Below, piece after piece: positions 38,222-49,279 of a DNA stretch of 64,000 nt. The position numbers were made by a program, and so were the translations under genes. The first letter of the stretch is position 1. Each line of letters starts with the position of its first letter. The stretch comes from Diphasiastrum complanatum (lineage: Eukaryota; Streptophyta; Lycopodiopsida; Lycopodiales; Lycopodiaceae), in assembly GCA_029204225.1 (NCBI GenBank), contig CM055100.1, positions 25,491,106-25,555,105 of the forward strand, in the 5' to 3' direction. Below the pieces are notes generated by a model. That model did not search any database, was not told the origin of the DNA, and worked only from the letters and a program-made list of their open reading frames with translations.

Positions 38222-39470
38222 AAAACAGTATGCCGAGGCCAACAGTGATGTCAGAAGTTGAAAGTAATGACCTGCACTTTTTCCCTTACCAGGCCACTCG
38301 CCGCTTTTCCACCAATTTGGAAGCCAAATCGGCGTCGCCTTCCGAAATGCACTCAGTCGTCAACTCCCAACAACGTGCCCAGTGGAATGGTGAAATCACT
38401 TCTGGTGCACTCCGAACACTTTCTCCGCTACAATCACTCTATTTTGTTGTACCGTACTTGCAGGTACAGTCCGGGTGCCCTTTGTTTGGAGGTTATAGCC
38501 TTTCGTTTGGGTCAAAACGGGCAAAGGACCCAAAAATAGGGACTTTTCTAGTTTTTGAACTGTTTCTTCACCTTGAAGAAACTTCACTCTTCACTTGTGA
38601 AGGGACCCAACTCAACTTTCAGCATGAAAATTTTTAATGAAGTTGAAGGCCAGAATGCACTTCACTTCTTCAGGGCCCTCTTCAAAGCCCATCCAATGGT
38701 TGAACCAAATCTTGTGGTCCATGTTTCTCTCCCATCACGAGTTCTGGACCGTCGATGCATCTGACACCTCATCCAAATATTCAAACTGCATCTGGGCATT
38801 GAACCGCGCTCATACGGTTGCTATGGCCTTCCAGACACTACAATATCCGTCGTGTTGGGCGCGCGCGAGCTGTCTGCTCTCTCTCACAGCTTCCTCCTCT
38901 CTTCTTACCAGCTATGGCTGCCAAGCCCTGGATCTGATCTGGCTCGCTTACTGGCTCGCAGCTACACACGGCCTCTTAAAACTTGATTTGCACTGCTAGG
39001 GCTCTCTCCTCTAAGTTTTTACAGCTTGCAAAACGGATCAGTATAGAGAGAAATCTCTGATTTTGTGCTCCCAAACCCCAGACCAGGGTTTTTCTCACAA
39101 ATCTATTCTTGGCTTCCAATTCACAGTGTTTTGACAAGCCTATCCTCTTCCTCTGAGGTCGTCCTACTGCTGGAAAGCTGATGCTTCAATCCGTTCATCA
39201 AACGGTATCTGATTGAATGCACACTGACTGCAACCACCCAATAGCCTACTTCGGAATTTCAAAATTCTGTTTATTGAGGTTCTGATTCAGCTGACAACCC
39301 TTGTCTCTGAATCCTCACACAGTCTCAAGCTCACCAAGCTTCTGTGTGCTAAACTCTCTGCATCAGTGTTTCTCCTTCCGTCTTCAACCAGCCGTAAACC
39401 TCGAACTCTCAAAAGACACTTCTCCCGAAGCTCTCTTCAACGGCGATGCTGTACTGTGTACACTCCATGT
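38222..39470. other. Long untranslated leader of the copia element, with two antisense ORFs
   Basis: Between the primer binding site and the gag start are about 1.3 kb without gag-pol similarity. On the plus strand (antisense to the element), frames of 135 codons (38230-38637) and 120 codons (38637-38999) follow each other with overlapping stop and start (TAATG). I recognise neither product. They may be chance frames. Confidence 0.4.
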
Positions 39471-39473
39471 ACG

Positions 39474-39485
39474 GCTCTGATACCA
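39474..39485 (-). promoter_or_regulatory. Primer binding site for tRNA-iMet
   Basis: The minus strand reads TGGTATCAGAGC immediately after the 5' LTR, complementary to the 3' end of initiator methionine tRNA, the usual primer of plant copia elements. There is no spacer base between LTR and site. Confidence 0.92.
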
Positions 39486-39759
39486 ACTTAGAATTTGCTT
39501 TGCACAGGAACACAGATCATGCTACAAAATAACACAGATAGAAAACACTCTCCTCAACAGGCTCACATAACAATTGTATTTTTCAAAATGAAATTACACT
39601 GTACATATAGTTGTTCACTCAGGCAACCCATGCATGAACCAGGTTGTCCTTGGCGGGACGCGTGTCCCGTCGACTTGCCTCGTGGCGAGGCCAATTGATC
39701 CTTATCCACTAATAGGACCCACAATATAGTAACACAGTGATTCTACTTTAATTCTAACT
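39486..39759 (-). repeat. 5' LTR of the copia element
   Basis: 274 bp, pairs with 33744-34017 with 14 substitutions and no gaps. It is followed on the plus strand by the right TGTTC target duplication. Confidence 0.92.
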
Positions 39760-40705
39760 TGTTCCTAATTGGAATGTATTGCAAAATGGGTTGTTAGACA
39801 TAGCATTGCAATTGATTAGTGTTGTGTTGGATGACACTGGAGTCGCCATTTGCATATTGTCGATGGAGCACCGAGAAAAAAAAATCCGTACTCTATGGTG
39901 CACTAGTCTGCTGACCTTGCATAGGAGTGTATGCCTTCAAAAAGTGGAGCCCTTTGGTGTAAGCCATGATGGCATTGAGGTACGGTATAAGATTTTTGAA
40001 GTTTGTTTACTTCTGTTGGTTTCATAAGTTGTTTACTTCTGTAACATGAATTTGTTAGTTTTGTTTGTTACGGTGTGGAGATTATTCGTGTTCGTTGAGG
40101 ATGTCTATATGAACTGTTACAGATGAATTCAATGGATATCTATGTCTTGGGTCGTGCGAATAGCTTGCCACCTCATCTGGACGGTGGTGGTGATAGCTTG
40201 GATCCATCTTTATTCAGAAGTAGAGCAAACACATGGACACATTACTTTCCAGTGTCACATCACATACTCGATCTTGCTACTTCGTTGCCATGCCATGGGG
40301 GCTACGAAAAAAGCCCATTGTTTATGCAGTTTCTGGTGGAGAGGTATTGCAAAAAAGATGGTGTTGTCTTTTATCCATTGGTTGGTTGTGGGTCCAGCAT
40401 AATTGCTTGTAGAGCATCTCAACGACATTGTGTGGTGATGGATTGTGACTCAAAATTGTTGCAGCACGTGGAACGAACACCATTTTCGTGAGATAAATTC
40501 TTTCTTCAATATTAGATGTTATAAATTTAGATGTCTAACTTACCACTACTAGATGTGTTTTTTCACAATCATTCTCTTTACAGGTCTACTAGCACCTGCT
40601 ATCCCCATTGCAGAAACTAGTCTAGAAGAAGACGAAGAATGTCTGGATGATTGGGATGTGGATAATTCTGGGTTTTTGGACACGTACCTAGAAGTTGCCA
40701 AATGA
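39760..40705 (+). pseudogene. DNA N4/N6-methyltransferase-like gene, 3' part
   Basis: Removing the copia element with one TGTTC copy restores one frame across the site: TGAVPNWNVLQNGLLDIAL and VVLDDTGVAICILS, ending at a donor at 39979 (phase 0). Exon 40123-40487 starts MNSMDIYVLGRANSLPP. It holds KSPLFMQFLVERY and FYPLVGCGSSIIACRASQRH followed by VVMDCDSKLL. This matches the AdoMet-binding FxGxG of motif I and the following acidic strand of amino-methyltransferases. With motif IV first and motif I last, the order is that of the beta class. A final acidic exon (about 40621-40702; EEDEECLDDWDVDN) ends with TGA at 40703-40705. Motif IV is non-canonical, so activity is doubtful. Confidence 0.6.
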
Positions 40706-41162
40706 AAATATGGCTTTTATAAATAGCTATACTTGCATGGAGAACTATCTTAGTTTCTCTCATTATATGTGGAGAGTTCATCTTTGTTAATTCTATGTCC
40801 ATCTCTTGTGAATTTCTCATGATATCTTGGGTTTTTATGTGTAGAATGTTGATTTTCTTGTTGATCTAGCTTTCACACGTTCTGAAGAAACTCTAAAATT
40901 GATAAGATCTCTTGATTTTAAGCTGATGGACTTTTCCAAGAGTGTATTTCAATCTTAGATGCTAGCAAAAGTTCACTTTATTGAGGTTTGATCTATTGTG
41001 ATCAAGAAATCTACATTCTGTGTGTTAAGATTTGCTAGGGAGAGAAAAGGAGAGGCTAGAGTGTTTCCAAATCTTTGTGATTTCTTCTTGAGTTTCATTT
41101 GTTGATTTCAAGTGCTAAGTGCATTGGAATAGGTTCAAAGAGAAGATCAAATCATTGCAACA

Positions 41163-41356
41163 TGGCAACCTCAAGTGGCTTCATGTTGGAAGGCAATGAT
41201 AGGCTTACCTCAATCAACTATTCTATTTGGAAGGTGAGGATGGAGTCCTTATTGGATATGAATGAGTTGAGGGATATTGTCATGGGTATGGAGGAGAGAC
41301 CTCTGGCACCTCAAGAACGATTGAGATATGACATTCTTACATACAAATTCGAATAG
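41163..41356 (+). pseudogene. Ty1/copia Gag N-terminus fragment
   Basis: MATSSGFMLEGNDRLTSINY and SIWKVRMESLLDMNELRD match the start of copia Gag proteins (the N-Y-x-x-W-K-x-x-M-x-x-x-L block). The frame stops at 41356 and no further Gag follows. The 300 bp upstream may be its leader. Confidence 0.75.
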
Positions 41357-41359
41357 TCT

Positions 41360-43380
41360 ACAGAAATACATGGATATTTGAAGTAGAGCAAAGGTCGACT
41401 CGACTTCAACACTCTAATATTCGAGTTTAAGTTAGACGACTCACCATCAACATCGACTCAAAGACTCGACACTTAATTCAAGAATATAGAGAGAGTTCTT
41501 TATCTGTCAGTTGCTTCAATCAATTGAATACACATAGTAGGATCACGCACAACTATTGTGAACCATTATCATGAGCAGAGGATTCTCCTTTGTGATATGA
41601 TCGTTGTATTAGGTTCATATTAGAAACCATGATCAGTCATTTCAAATTAAACATAAGACCAAGAACTGCAAGCCCCCCTTACATGGGCTAGTGTAAATAA
41701 TTATGATGCCTTGTAGTTATTTTTGTAGCAACATATCTTATTCTCCCCAAAATTATTACCTTGTGTTGAATTCATTGGATAAGATCAACTTTTAAAGGCC
41801 ATCACATATCACTAGCATATCTAGTACCAAAATATAAATGCAACACACTAGAGATGTCAAAGTTAGGCCATCCATTTACAAACTTTGTAGAAACAATTGG
41901 ACTAAATGAATCTACTACTTGAAACCTAACATAAAAGTTTGTTAAGCCTAATTTCAATAGTTCTTTTTAAAAGTTAATGAGCCAAAAGGCCTTTGTTTTT
42001 ATTTTAAGAAGGCTCAGAGTATGTTTTACACAGATTTTGTATAAGCCAAACATAGAGACTATCAAAGTCTAGATTTAACCTAATTAATTTTTGAAGCTAC
42101 AAATAAAAATCTTAAGGTGGCATCACATAGAAAAAGGCCCATTCCCCTCAAGCCTTCCACTACTACATAAGTGACACCTTTGAGTACTCGACAAGTGCTA
42201 TTTTTTTGTTTGCATTTTGGAGCCACTTTAAAAAGCACAATTCATGTGTGCTTGTCAATGATCAAACTCTCTATCAAAATTTTGAAAAACAAGATCATGC
42301 TTTGTTCTTGATATCATTACAAGAATACAGATTTATAAAACAATGAGTAGTACTTTTTTGACATATCTAATCGAGTAGTGGATATCTAAATTGAATTATC
42401 CCCAACTAATAGATAGGACAATGCATCACTCACACCTAGTGCTACAGTTATGGTGCCCTTGTTGACAAACTAGATTCAATTATCTGTGAAGGGCTATTAC
42501 TACAGGTATACATGTATATTAAAAAGGATTTGATTTGTAAAATGTGCTTGTTGGCCTAGACTTCAAAAGAGTTACCATGTGCATGTTGAGTGCTCATTAT
42601 ATAGGTAGGTGCATTTCCAACTTGAATTTGGTAAGTGTATTTTTGAGGTTCTAACTTGAACCTTATTCAAGTCATGTTCTTACTAGCATTACTAAAACAA
42701 AATATGTAAAGCCATGTGAGTATTGCTAACTGCTAGTGTGACGAACCTATAACTCAAACAAAGTTCAAATTGTGGAGGATGCTAAAAAAAACATAAGTAC
42801 AATAGCAACAAATAATAATTCTGCAAATATCTCCCACCATTGTTGATTTCAGTAAAAGCATTTTTTGGATACGAATAAGAACAAGTTTGCAAGGGTTTTC
42901 AATATTGAAAATTGTTCCCATTGTTGTGGCACAAAAGCGTGGAAAAAATAAATCCTAAAGGGAACCCAAAGTGAAGAAATGTTTCAATCAGGATATATAC
43001 TTGAAAATTTATTATATTCAAATATAAACCTCGCTCTTTTGCATTCTAGCAAAAAATCTTAACATTTGGAGAGCCATAAAAACTGGTGAGAACCATGACT
43101 TAATAGTGATTAAAAAACATAAAACTTTTATACAGAAAATCAGAAAAACCTAAAGTTGCTTTGTTCAAAAATCTAAAAACAAACAATTAATAGTAAAATG
43201 GTTTGCTTTTATCGTAGTTAAATATTAAAAACAATTGTAGTATCTGCCTCCATGTATATATCTGAATAAATTTGAAAAATGTCAAATAAAAAAGAGACAA
43301 AGATACACAAGTTTGTATGTAATTCTCTTATGTGCAAATTCAATCTATTACAGACACACACATGTGTGTAGTCGCAAACC
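41360..43380. other. No gene recognised
   Basis: AT-rich, gene-free sequence. I see no retroelement motif, no exon-like frame and no tandem array. Confidence 0.4.
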
Positions 43381-43381
43381 G

Positions 43382-43382
<1 letters not shown>

Positions 43383-43455
<73 letters not shown>
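43383..43455. repeat. (TG)n microsatellite, ~36 units
   Basis: Uninterrupted TG tract, continuing as TGTACACAT. Confidence 0.97.
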
Positions 43456-43457
<2 letters not shown>

Positions 43458-43657
43458 ACATATAATTGTCAACAAATTTGCAGAGCATATGTAGACCAAA
43501 TTTGTACACAATAAATTGGTGTAGAATAAATTAGTGTGTCTGCATATATGTGTCTCTGTGCATATATCAGAACAAATGTGAACATAACTAAATATACAAA
43601 ATCTAAAACCACACAAAAATATGCATTTTGTAAATTCTGTTTTGTATAAATTTGTTC

Positions 43658-43659
<2 letters not shown>

Positions 43660-43716
<57 letters not shown>
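43660..43716. repeat. (AC)n microsatellite, ~28 units
   Basis: Uninterrupted AC tract 205 bp to the right of the (TG)n tract, so the two are an inverted pair. Confidence 0.97.
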
Positions 43717-43722
<6 letters not shown>

Positions 43723-43789
43723 ATAATTTGTAAATGAGTAGCTCGTGTTTCTTTGTGCACCCTAGATTGAAATGTGTTTCTTTTGAAGA

Positions 43790-44165
43790 GTTAGGATTTC
43801 AATCCTCCCTTCCTTGAAGCAACCAATAGAAGCAAAGGGGTAAGGGACTCCCCAAGAATAAAAGACACCTCTTGTACCTCATTTCACATGCTAATAGACA
43901 GGAGGAAACTCTACCACTTCGTGGAATCAAGCATCCTCATGAGCTTTGCTTTGTGTCTACTAATGCTTTTTGCTTGAAGCTTTCTATTGTTTTTATGATT
44001 TGCTATTTCATGGATTTATGCTAGTTAATGTTTCTCCATTAGATTAAAGCAAGAGCTTGTGAGTCACCTCTTTCTAACCTCTCTCTCTCTTTCCTCCCTT
44101 TCAACTCTACTTATGGATTGTGTGGTTAGAGTTAGTTTTGGGGGCTAGTGTTAGTTTTTTGTTAG
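43790..44165 (+). repeat. Copy of dispersed GA-rich repeat family
   Basis: CTACTAATGC-TTTGCTT, TTTCTCCATTAGATTAAAGCAAG and a CTCTCTCTCTTTCC tract match, in inverted orientation, the sequence around the AG tract at 47026-47300. Confidence 0.5.
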
Positions 44166-44759
44166 AAAAGCAACTAAAATGATTTACTTCATGATTTTAT
44201 TATCAGGTGATTGTTCACATATATCATTGGTCTGTTTCTATGGTTTTGACTACATAGGCTAGCCCTCCGCATCGTTTGTCGACAGTTTGAACTCATTGAT
44301 GCTTGACAAGCAATGGAAGCAATGGTAATGTTTAATGTGGAGGGTTGGTCCCTGTTGTAGTACCCTTCGTTGATGGTAAAATAATCACGTGTTAGGTCTT
44401 GATAAAAAAACATGTATGTGCACCAGCCTTTACTAAAGGATGTTGAAGTGTTTCGGGCATTGACCAGGCAGGGGATCTGCAATCAATCCAATACACCTAA
44501 CACTTATGAAGGCTGACTTTAAACCTTTAGCTTGAATGGCATGTAAGATTGAGCTTGATTTTCAACTCAATTTTCACTATCATGTTTTGTTTAAAACTTA
44601 ATGGTTATGGTGATATTAATGATATCGATAGATCGATTCCCTTTCTTGTGATTTGATTATAGGGACTTGTGCTATATTGCTATAACTTGTGTTGAACTAA
44701 TGTATTACTTGCTTAATTTAAATGGGGTTTGATGACTTGAAAAGTCATGCCCAGCTTGT

Positions 44760-45955
44760 CACTTTGGCATTCCTACCCTATCAGCCAGCTAACGCTATCT
44801 ACGATCCCACACACTGACGCCAGTTCGTTGTCCGCAATCCTACGTGGGACAAGCTAGCCTATGCACATGCACTAAAGCCCTTGGCACCCATGTGAAAGCC
44901 CCTGCGCTGGTGCCCCTATGCTAGATCCCAAGGTGATGCCACGGCAGTAGGCGAGCCCATGCATGTGAGACCATGCTCGCTATGGTCACCGTTGCACATG
45001 AGAGTTTATCGCGCACCAATGTTGGCTCATGGACAGTCCACAATCTCATGCGGGGTTAGCCAGCCCATGCACGTTGAAGCCCCTATGTTGGTGCACCCCT
45101 TGAAGAACACTTACATGTGCGATTTCACCTCCCACTGAAGATGGCTCGCTGTGTCTGCGGTCTCATGTAGGGCAAGCCAACCAACTTGCACACTCGCACT
45201 AAAGCCCCTAGCATGTGCATTGAAGTTGTCAATATGGGACAAATCCACACCTATTGTAGACACCTTTGAGCGTTGTCACACCCTTGCACGTGGTGGACAC
45301 CCTTGCATGCATTTCGTAGTTCTGGCCAATGTGTTGTCGCTCGGCTTGGCCATGCACAAGGGACTACACCTGCGCTGGGGACACCCTTGTGTGTGTGATT
45401 TAGCTATGCACTAACACTGGCTCACTACTCACGATCTCGTACGGGGCAAGCTAGCCCGCGTAGGAGCAATACAGCTCCTGGCAGGTGCTTTGAAGCCCCT
45501 ACGTTGGTGCATAGAGCCCAAGGTGATGCTAGCAGAGGGTGAGCATGCACTTGCAATGGACACCCTTGTGTACTGTTGCTCCAACGGAGGACACCCTTGC
45601 ACATGGTGGACACCCTTGTGCTCGCTTTGTAGTTTTGGCCAGTGTGTTGTCTACTAGACCACACAAGAGTGCTGGATTGACTGGTGCACTTGTAGAGCCC
45701 GTCACTCCGGCATGCGCCCAGCCAACAGGCCAGATTTGGCAATGCTGACGTGAGGGCCCACACTTGTGTCGAACACCCTTGCACGTCCGATTTCACTGTG
45801 CACCAATGCCAACTTGTTGTTGATCCTGCGCCAAACAAGCCAGCCTGTGCACAAGTGCTAAAGCCCTTGGCATGTGCGCTGAAGTCTTTGCATTGGTGCC
45901 CTATCCACGAGCCAACATTTGGTGTTGCCGTTGGAGACCCAGGAGCGCTTGAAAA
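44760..45955. repeat. GC-rich tandem array, ~300-bp degenerate units
   Basis: Phrases such as CTAAAGCCC-TGGCA-GTGC, GGGGCAAGCTAGCC and TGGTGGACACCCTTG recur. Strong pairs are 45290-45350 with 45596-45660, about 306 bp apart, and unit starts lie near 44820, 45125, 45417 and 45807. GC content is far above the surroundings. The long open frames on both strands (for example 45425-45838) reflect this composition and carry no known motif. Confidence 0.6.
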
Positions 45956-45964
45956 TTAAAAATC

Positions 45965-46370
45965 AAAGTATAGTGTTCTAGCCCATCTCCTCAATCCACT
46001 ATATAAGTGGTTAATTCGAATCATTGTACATGTTCTCTCTTCATTTCAATGCAAGCAGGTTGGCCCTCTTATGAAACGGATCAAGAATGTCCTTGCTCTC
46101 TATCTCTTTCCTTCATCTCTCATGCTTTCTTTGTGTTTGCTAATTGCTGGATTTTCTTACTGAGATTGTTAATTCTTATGTTTTTTGTGAGAAAGAAAGG
46201 AAGAGAGAGAAGAGTAAGCTTCTATCTTTGTGGATTTAGTGTTAATGGATGTAGGGTTAATGCTTAGTGTTAATGGATATTAGTGTTAGATGTGGAATGT
46301 ATGCACATGCTGGAATTTGGATTATGCTATCGCTCTCGTGGTGACGACTAACCTCGTCTTCTTGATGCTT
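45965..46370 (+). repeat. Copy of dispersed GA-rich repeat family
   Basis: ACTATATAAGTGG (a TATA-like box), CATGTTCTCTCTTCATTTC, GGTTGGCCCTCTTATGAAA and CAAGAATGTCCTTGCTCTC match 61945-62060 in inverted orientation. The right part with GTTAATGGATGTAGGGTTAATG matches 5580-5790 inverted. Confidence 0.7.
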
Positions 46371-46809
46371 GTGTGCTTGGATCTAGGCTTGAGGCTAGGA
46401 TAGGAAATAGCCCACTACATTGAGAAAAAAATTTTGATCACATATCCTTTCTGGAAGGGCCAGGACAGCAATGCCACATGGTGCAATTCAACTGCTCCCG
46501 ACTGAAAGGCATGCCCAAGCCAATGCATGCCTGCTCCATCGAACTCAAACATCCGAGTTCATACAACTTTGAATGATAACATTGGTGAGTGACTCATAAG
46601 ACTCCCATGTGTAACTTATGGGATCATTTCCTCATGCCCGGAGTTGAGTGATCTTGAAATGCCATTATATATGTATTGGGTCTGCAAATCAATTACTTTG
46701 ACTATATATTAAAAGGGAATGCTCCCATAGGGGATGACTTCTCAAGCGAGCTTTTTTGCAATATATTGAAAGACTATTTTCACACCTACACCCTCTCTAA
46801 CTTATTGTA

Positions 46810-47022
46810 ATATTCATGGTTAACTTAGGCAAAATTCCTATTGGATAATTCTAACGTCCTAAGCATTTTAAAAGTGGAGGGAACCCATTTATTAATTGGA
46901 GGACCCAATTTGACTATACTTAATTGCTAGTTTAGATGCACACTAACTCTACTTTAACACTAACCCACCTTAACACTACTTCCACTAACTCTAATCACAT
47001 GCATTCATCTTGATAGAGGGTG

Positions 47023-47110
<88 letters not shown>

Positions 47111-47330
47111 ATGGAGGTTAGTTCAAATGCTCAATGTCATGCTTATGGAGAAACCTTAACTAGCACAAAGCAAGAACAATGGAAACTAAAACAATAAGCA
47201 AATCACAACAAGAGCATAAGCAAGACTGATTAGCAAATGAGGATGCTTGAGCTCACAAAATAGTAGAGTCTCCTCCTCTCTATTAAACATGAAAAATGGT
47301 TACAAATGGTGCTTTTTATCTTTGGGCTCG
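46810..47330 (-). repeat. Copy of dispersed GA-rich repeat family
   Basis: TATTGGATAATTCTAACG, AGGGAACCCATTTATTAATTGG and GGACCCAATTTG match 62075-62160. The AG tract and the sequence to its right match 43790-44165 inverted. Confidence 0.65.
47026..47105. repeat. (AG)n microsatellite, ~39 units
   Basis: Pure AG tract inside a dispersed repeat copy. Confidence 0.96.
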
Positions 47331-47339
47331 TGTAGGGGA

Positions 47340-48890
47340 GAAAGTGTGCATTAATCTTTCCTTAATTGTCGTGGACTCGTCACATAGGCCCTGATGGCTA
47401 TAAGGTCTCTCTCAAATAGCTGTTGGTGCCACTCCGATTGTGGTTGGAGTGTTGGGAGTGACTTGAGCTCATTTCCCTTGATGGTTTGGGCTGAAAATGA
47501 TAGCTACCAGCCGCCTCGTGAGGACTCGTGGAGATGTTTGGCTAAGAATTCATTGATTTTATCCTCCACAGACTAAAGGAGGGGATGATAGGAACGGTGT
47601 AAAACCGGAGGACGATGTCAAGGATGGAGGAAGATAGAGGGGGTGAAGAGCCTTTTGGGGACAGTTTAATGAGATTCATCCAAGCGAGGGTGTTGGGAGA
47701 AAGTCGTGAATCGAGGGGGTTTATGTGGAGAATTGGGGTGGAAGTGGAGGCAAGAAGTATGGAATAAGCGATGGTAATGGCAGGAGTGGAAGATGCGAGA
47801 GTACAAGATGTGAAAATGAGACTTTGCCTCATCCCATGTGGCATAGGCGTGAATAGCTAGGTCCATGTTAATTGCGGATGTAAAAAACGCTGGATAAATG
47901 TCCATTGTTTCGAGAAGAGGCCCAGCTGCATGAATCCAAGGTGCGACCAAAGAGTCAGATAGCAGAGGCTAGATCTGAGTGGCCGTAGGTATCTCTCGTT
48001 GGATAACCTTCTTGGTGCCAGTGTCGTCAGAGGAAGATGAGAATGCCATGATGTTAGATGGGATGCAGTAATGACGGAGATGGAAAAAGATGAAAAGATC
48101 TTTAAAAGGAGAAAAAGATGTTAAAAATAGAGGCAAAGGCTTAAAAAACTGAAGACGGTGGAATTTGTGAGAACAAAGGTGGAAGAGGTGGCAAGGAGCA
48201 TGTAACAAGTAGCTGCGAGGGATGATGAAGGTGTGTGAGGGCTTTTGTCACAATCAGAGAACATCAAAAATTCAGTGTAAAATTTGGCAGAGCTTCGTTG
48301 AATGAAGTGCCAAATGACTCGAATTCAGTCCGAGAATTTGAGTGCGTATTAGGAGAACTACACTTTCCCCAGTTCAAATCCAACCAAATTTTTTCAAGGA
48401 CCTTCTTCTCATAATTCTAAGACCTCAAAAAAGTCTACGAAGATTCACAGGGTGTTTTGGATGTCCTACGAAGGTTCACCAACTCTACGAAGGTTGAACT
48501 ATTGTAGGAAGTGAACTCTCGCACAACATGCTCTATATATCAGATTTTCATGATCTGACCATGTAGGCAGGTCAAGTTCGCTACCTTGAGTCCAAAAATG
48601 TTGTCTGCGAAGGCTGGTTTGAAGGTTTTGATGCCCTACGAAGGTTCCTTAGATTCAGCTTCATTGAACCTTTGCAAACACTCAAATTTGACTGATTTTT
48701 CCTAGGTAACTTTCGCAGAGATTTATGTGAGTCGTGCGAAGGTTCTTTTGAAGATTTGGTTGCTGATCCATTAGTTTAAGTGATTTTCACTCCTATTCTA
48801 TTTGGATTTAACTTATTTTTATTAGATCTGGCTGTGATGACTCTTGTGATGGATGATCTGCCCCCCTTGTGTGCACTGTTGGTCATTCCC
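47340..48890. other. No gene recognised; TACGAAGGTT repeats near 48.4-48.75 kb
   Basis: Minus-strand frames at 47542-47950 and 47969-48208 have no known motif. Between 48420 and 48745 the word CTACGAAGGTT or close variants recurs about six times. This may be the 3' LTR region of the gypsy remnant to the right, since a purine tract (AAGGGGGGCAG on the minus strand, ~48860) lies between. Confidence 0.4.
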
Positions 48891-48904
48891 AAGCTGGATA
48901 TGTC

Positions 48905-49270
48905 TTACCGTGGTGGCCAATACTTGTGAAATCGGCTACCATTGATGGGTGTATCAAATGGCATCCCATCAAGTTGTTCAAGGTTCACGGCTCCATGGCT
49001 TAGAATCTCCTTGACACGATACGGACCTTCGCTTGTGAACTTCAATTTTTTCTTTATCGTCTTGGTTTTATACATGAGGACTAGATCTCCAAAATGAAGA
49101 TCCTTCTGTGCAACCGATGATCGTGCCATGCTTTGTGTCATGCCTTCTCAGCCGTCAATGCATGCACAGCTTATAAGCGTGTTTCGCAAAGTTTGTATAT
49201 TGTTTCATGGCACAATTGTAGAGATTTGGACTCATCAAGACGTTGTGTTGTGGCAACTCGCAATGAAGGT
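48905..49270 (-). pseudogene. Ty3/gypsy integrase C-terminal fragment
   Basis: The minus strand reads VPSLRVATTQRLDESKSLQL, then after two stops VAQKDLHFGDLVLMYK, KLKFTSEGPYRVKEILSHGA and LDGMPFDTPINGSRFHKYWPP. The GPYRV sequence is the GPY/F module found at the end of gypsy integrases, which aids integration. The catalytic core is absent. A related copy lies at 59100-59280. Confidence 0.85.
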
Positions 49271-49279
49271 ACTGAAATA

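Larger units (their letters stand above)
33744..39759 (-). mobile_element. Complete Ty1/copia retrotransposon, 6016 bp
   Basis: Two 274-bp LTRs (33744-34017 and 39486-39759), a 5-bp target duplication (TGTTC), a primer binding site and a polypurine tract define the whole element, transcribed on the minus strand. The order gag, protease, integrase, reverse transcriptase, RNase H is that of Ty1/copia. A ~1.3-kb leader separates the 5' LTR from gag. I count 14 differences between the LTRs (about 5 percent, mostly transitions), so the insertion is old. The coding region has stops and frameshifts and cannot be active. It sits inside an exon of the methyltransferase-like gene. Confidence 0.93.

Noticed and set aside
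38230-38999. Antisense ORFs called as host genes
   Set aside because: They lie within the leader of a defined copia element, so I report them only as an oddity of the element.
43218-43760. 180-codon frame with long Cys-Val and His-Thr runs
   Set aside because: It is the translation of the AC and TG microsatellites; nothing outside the repeats looks coding.
45425-45838. 137-codon antisense frame in GC-rich DNA
   Set aside because: Open frames exist on both strands over the tandem array, as expected from GC-rich repeats; no known domain.
47542-48208. Minus-strand frames that might be one gene
   Set aside because: They lie in different frames, have no exon borders that fit and no recognisable motif.
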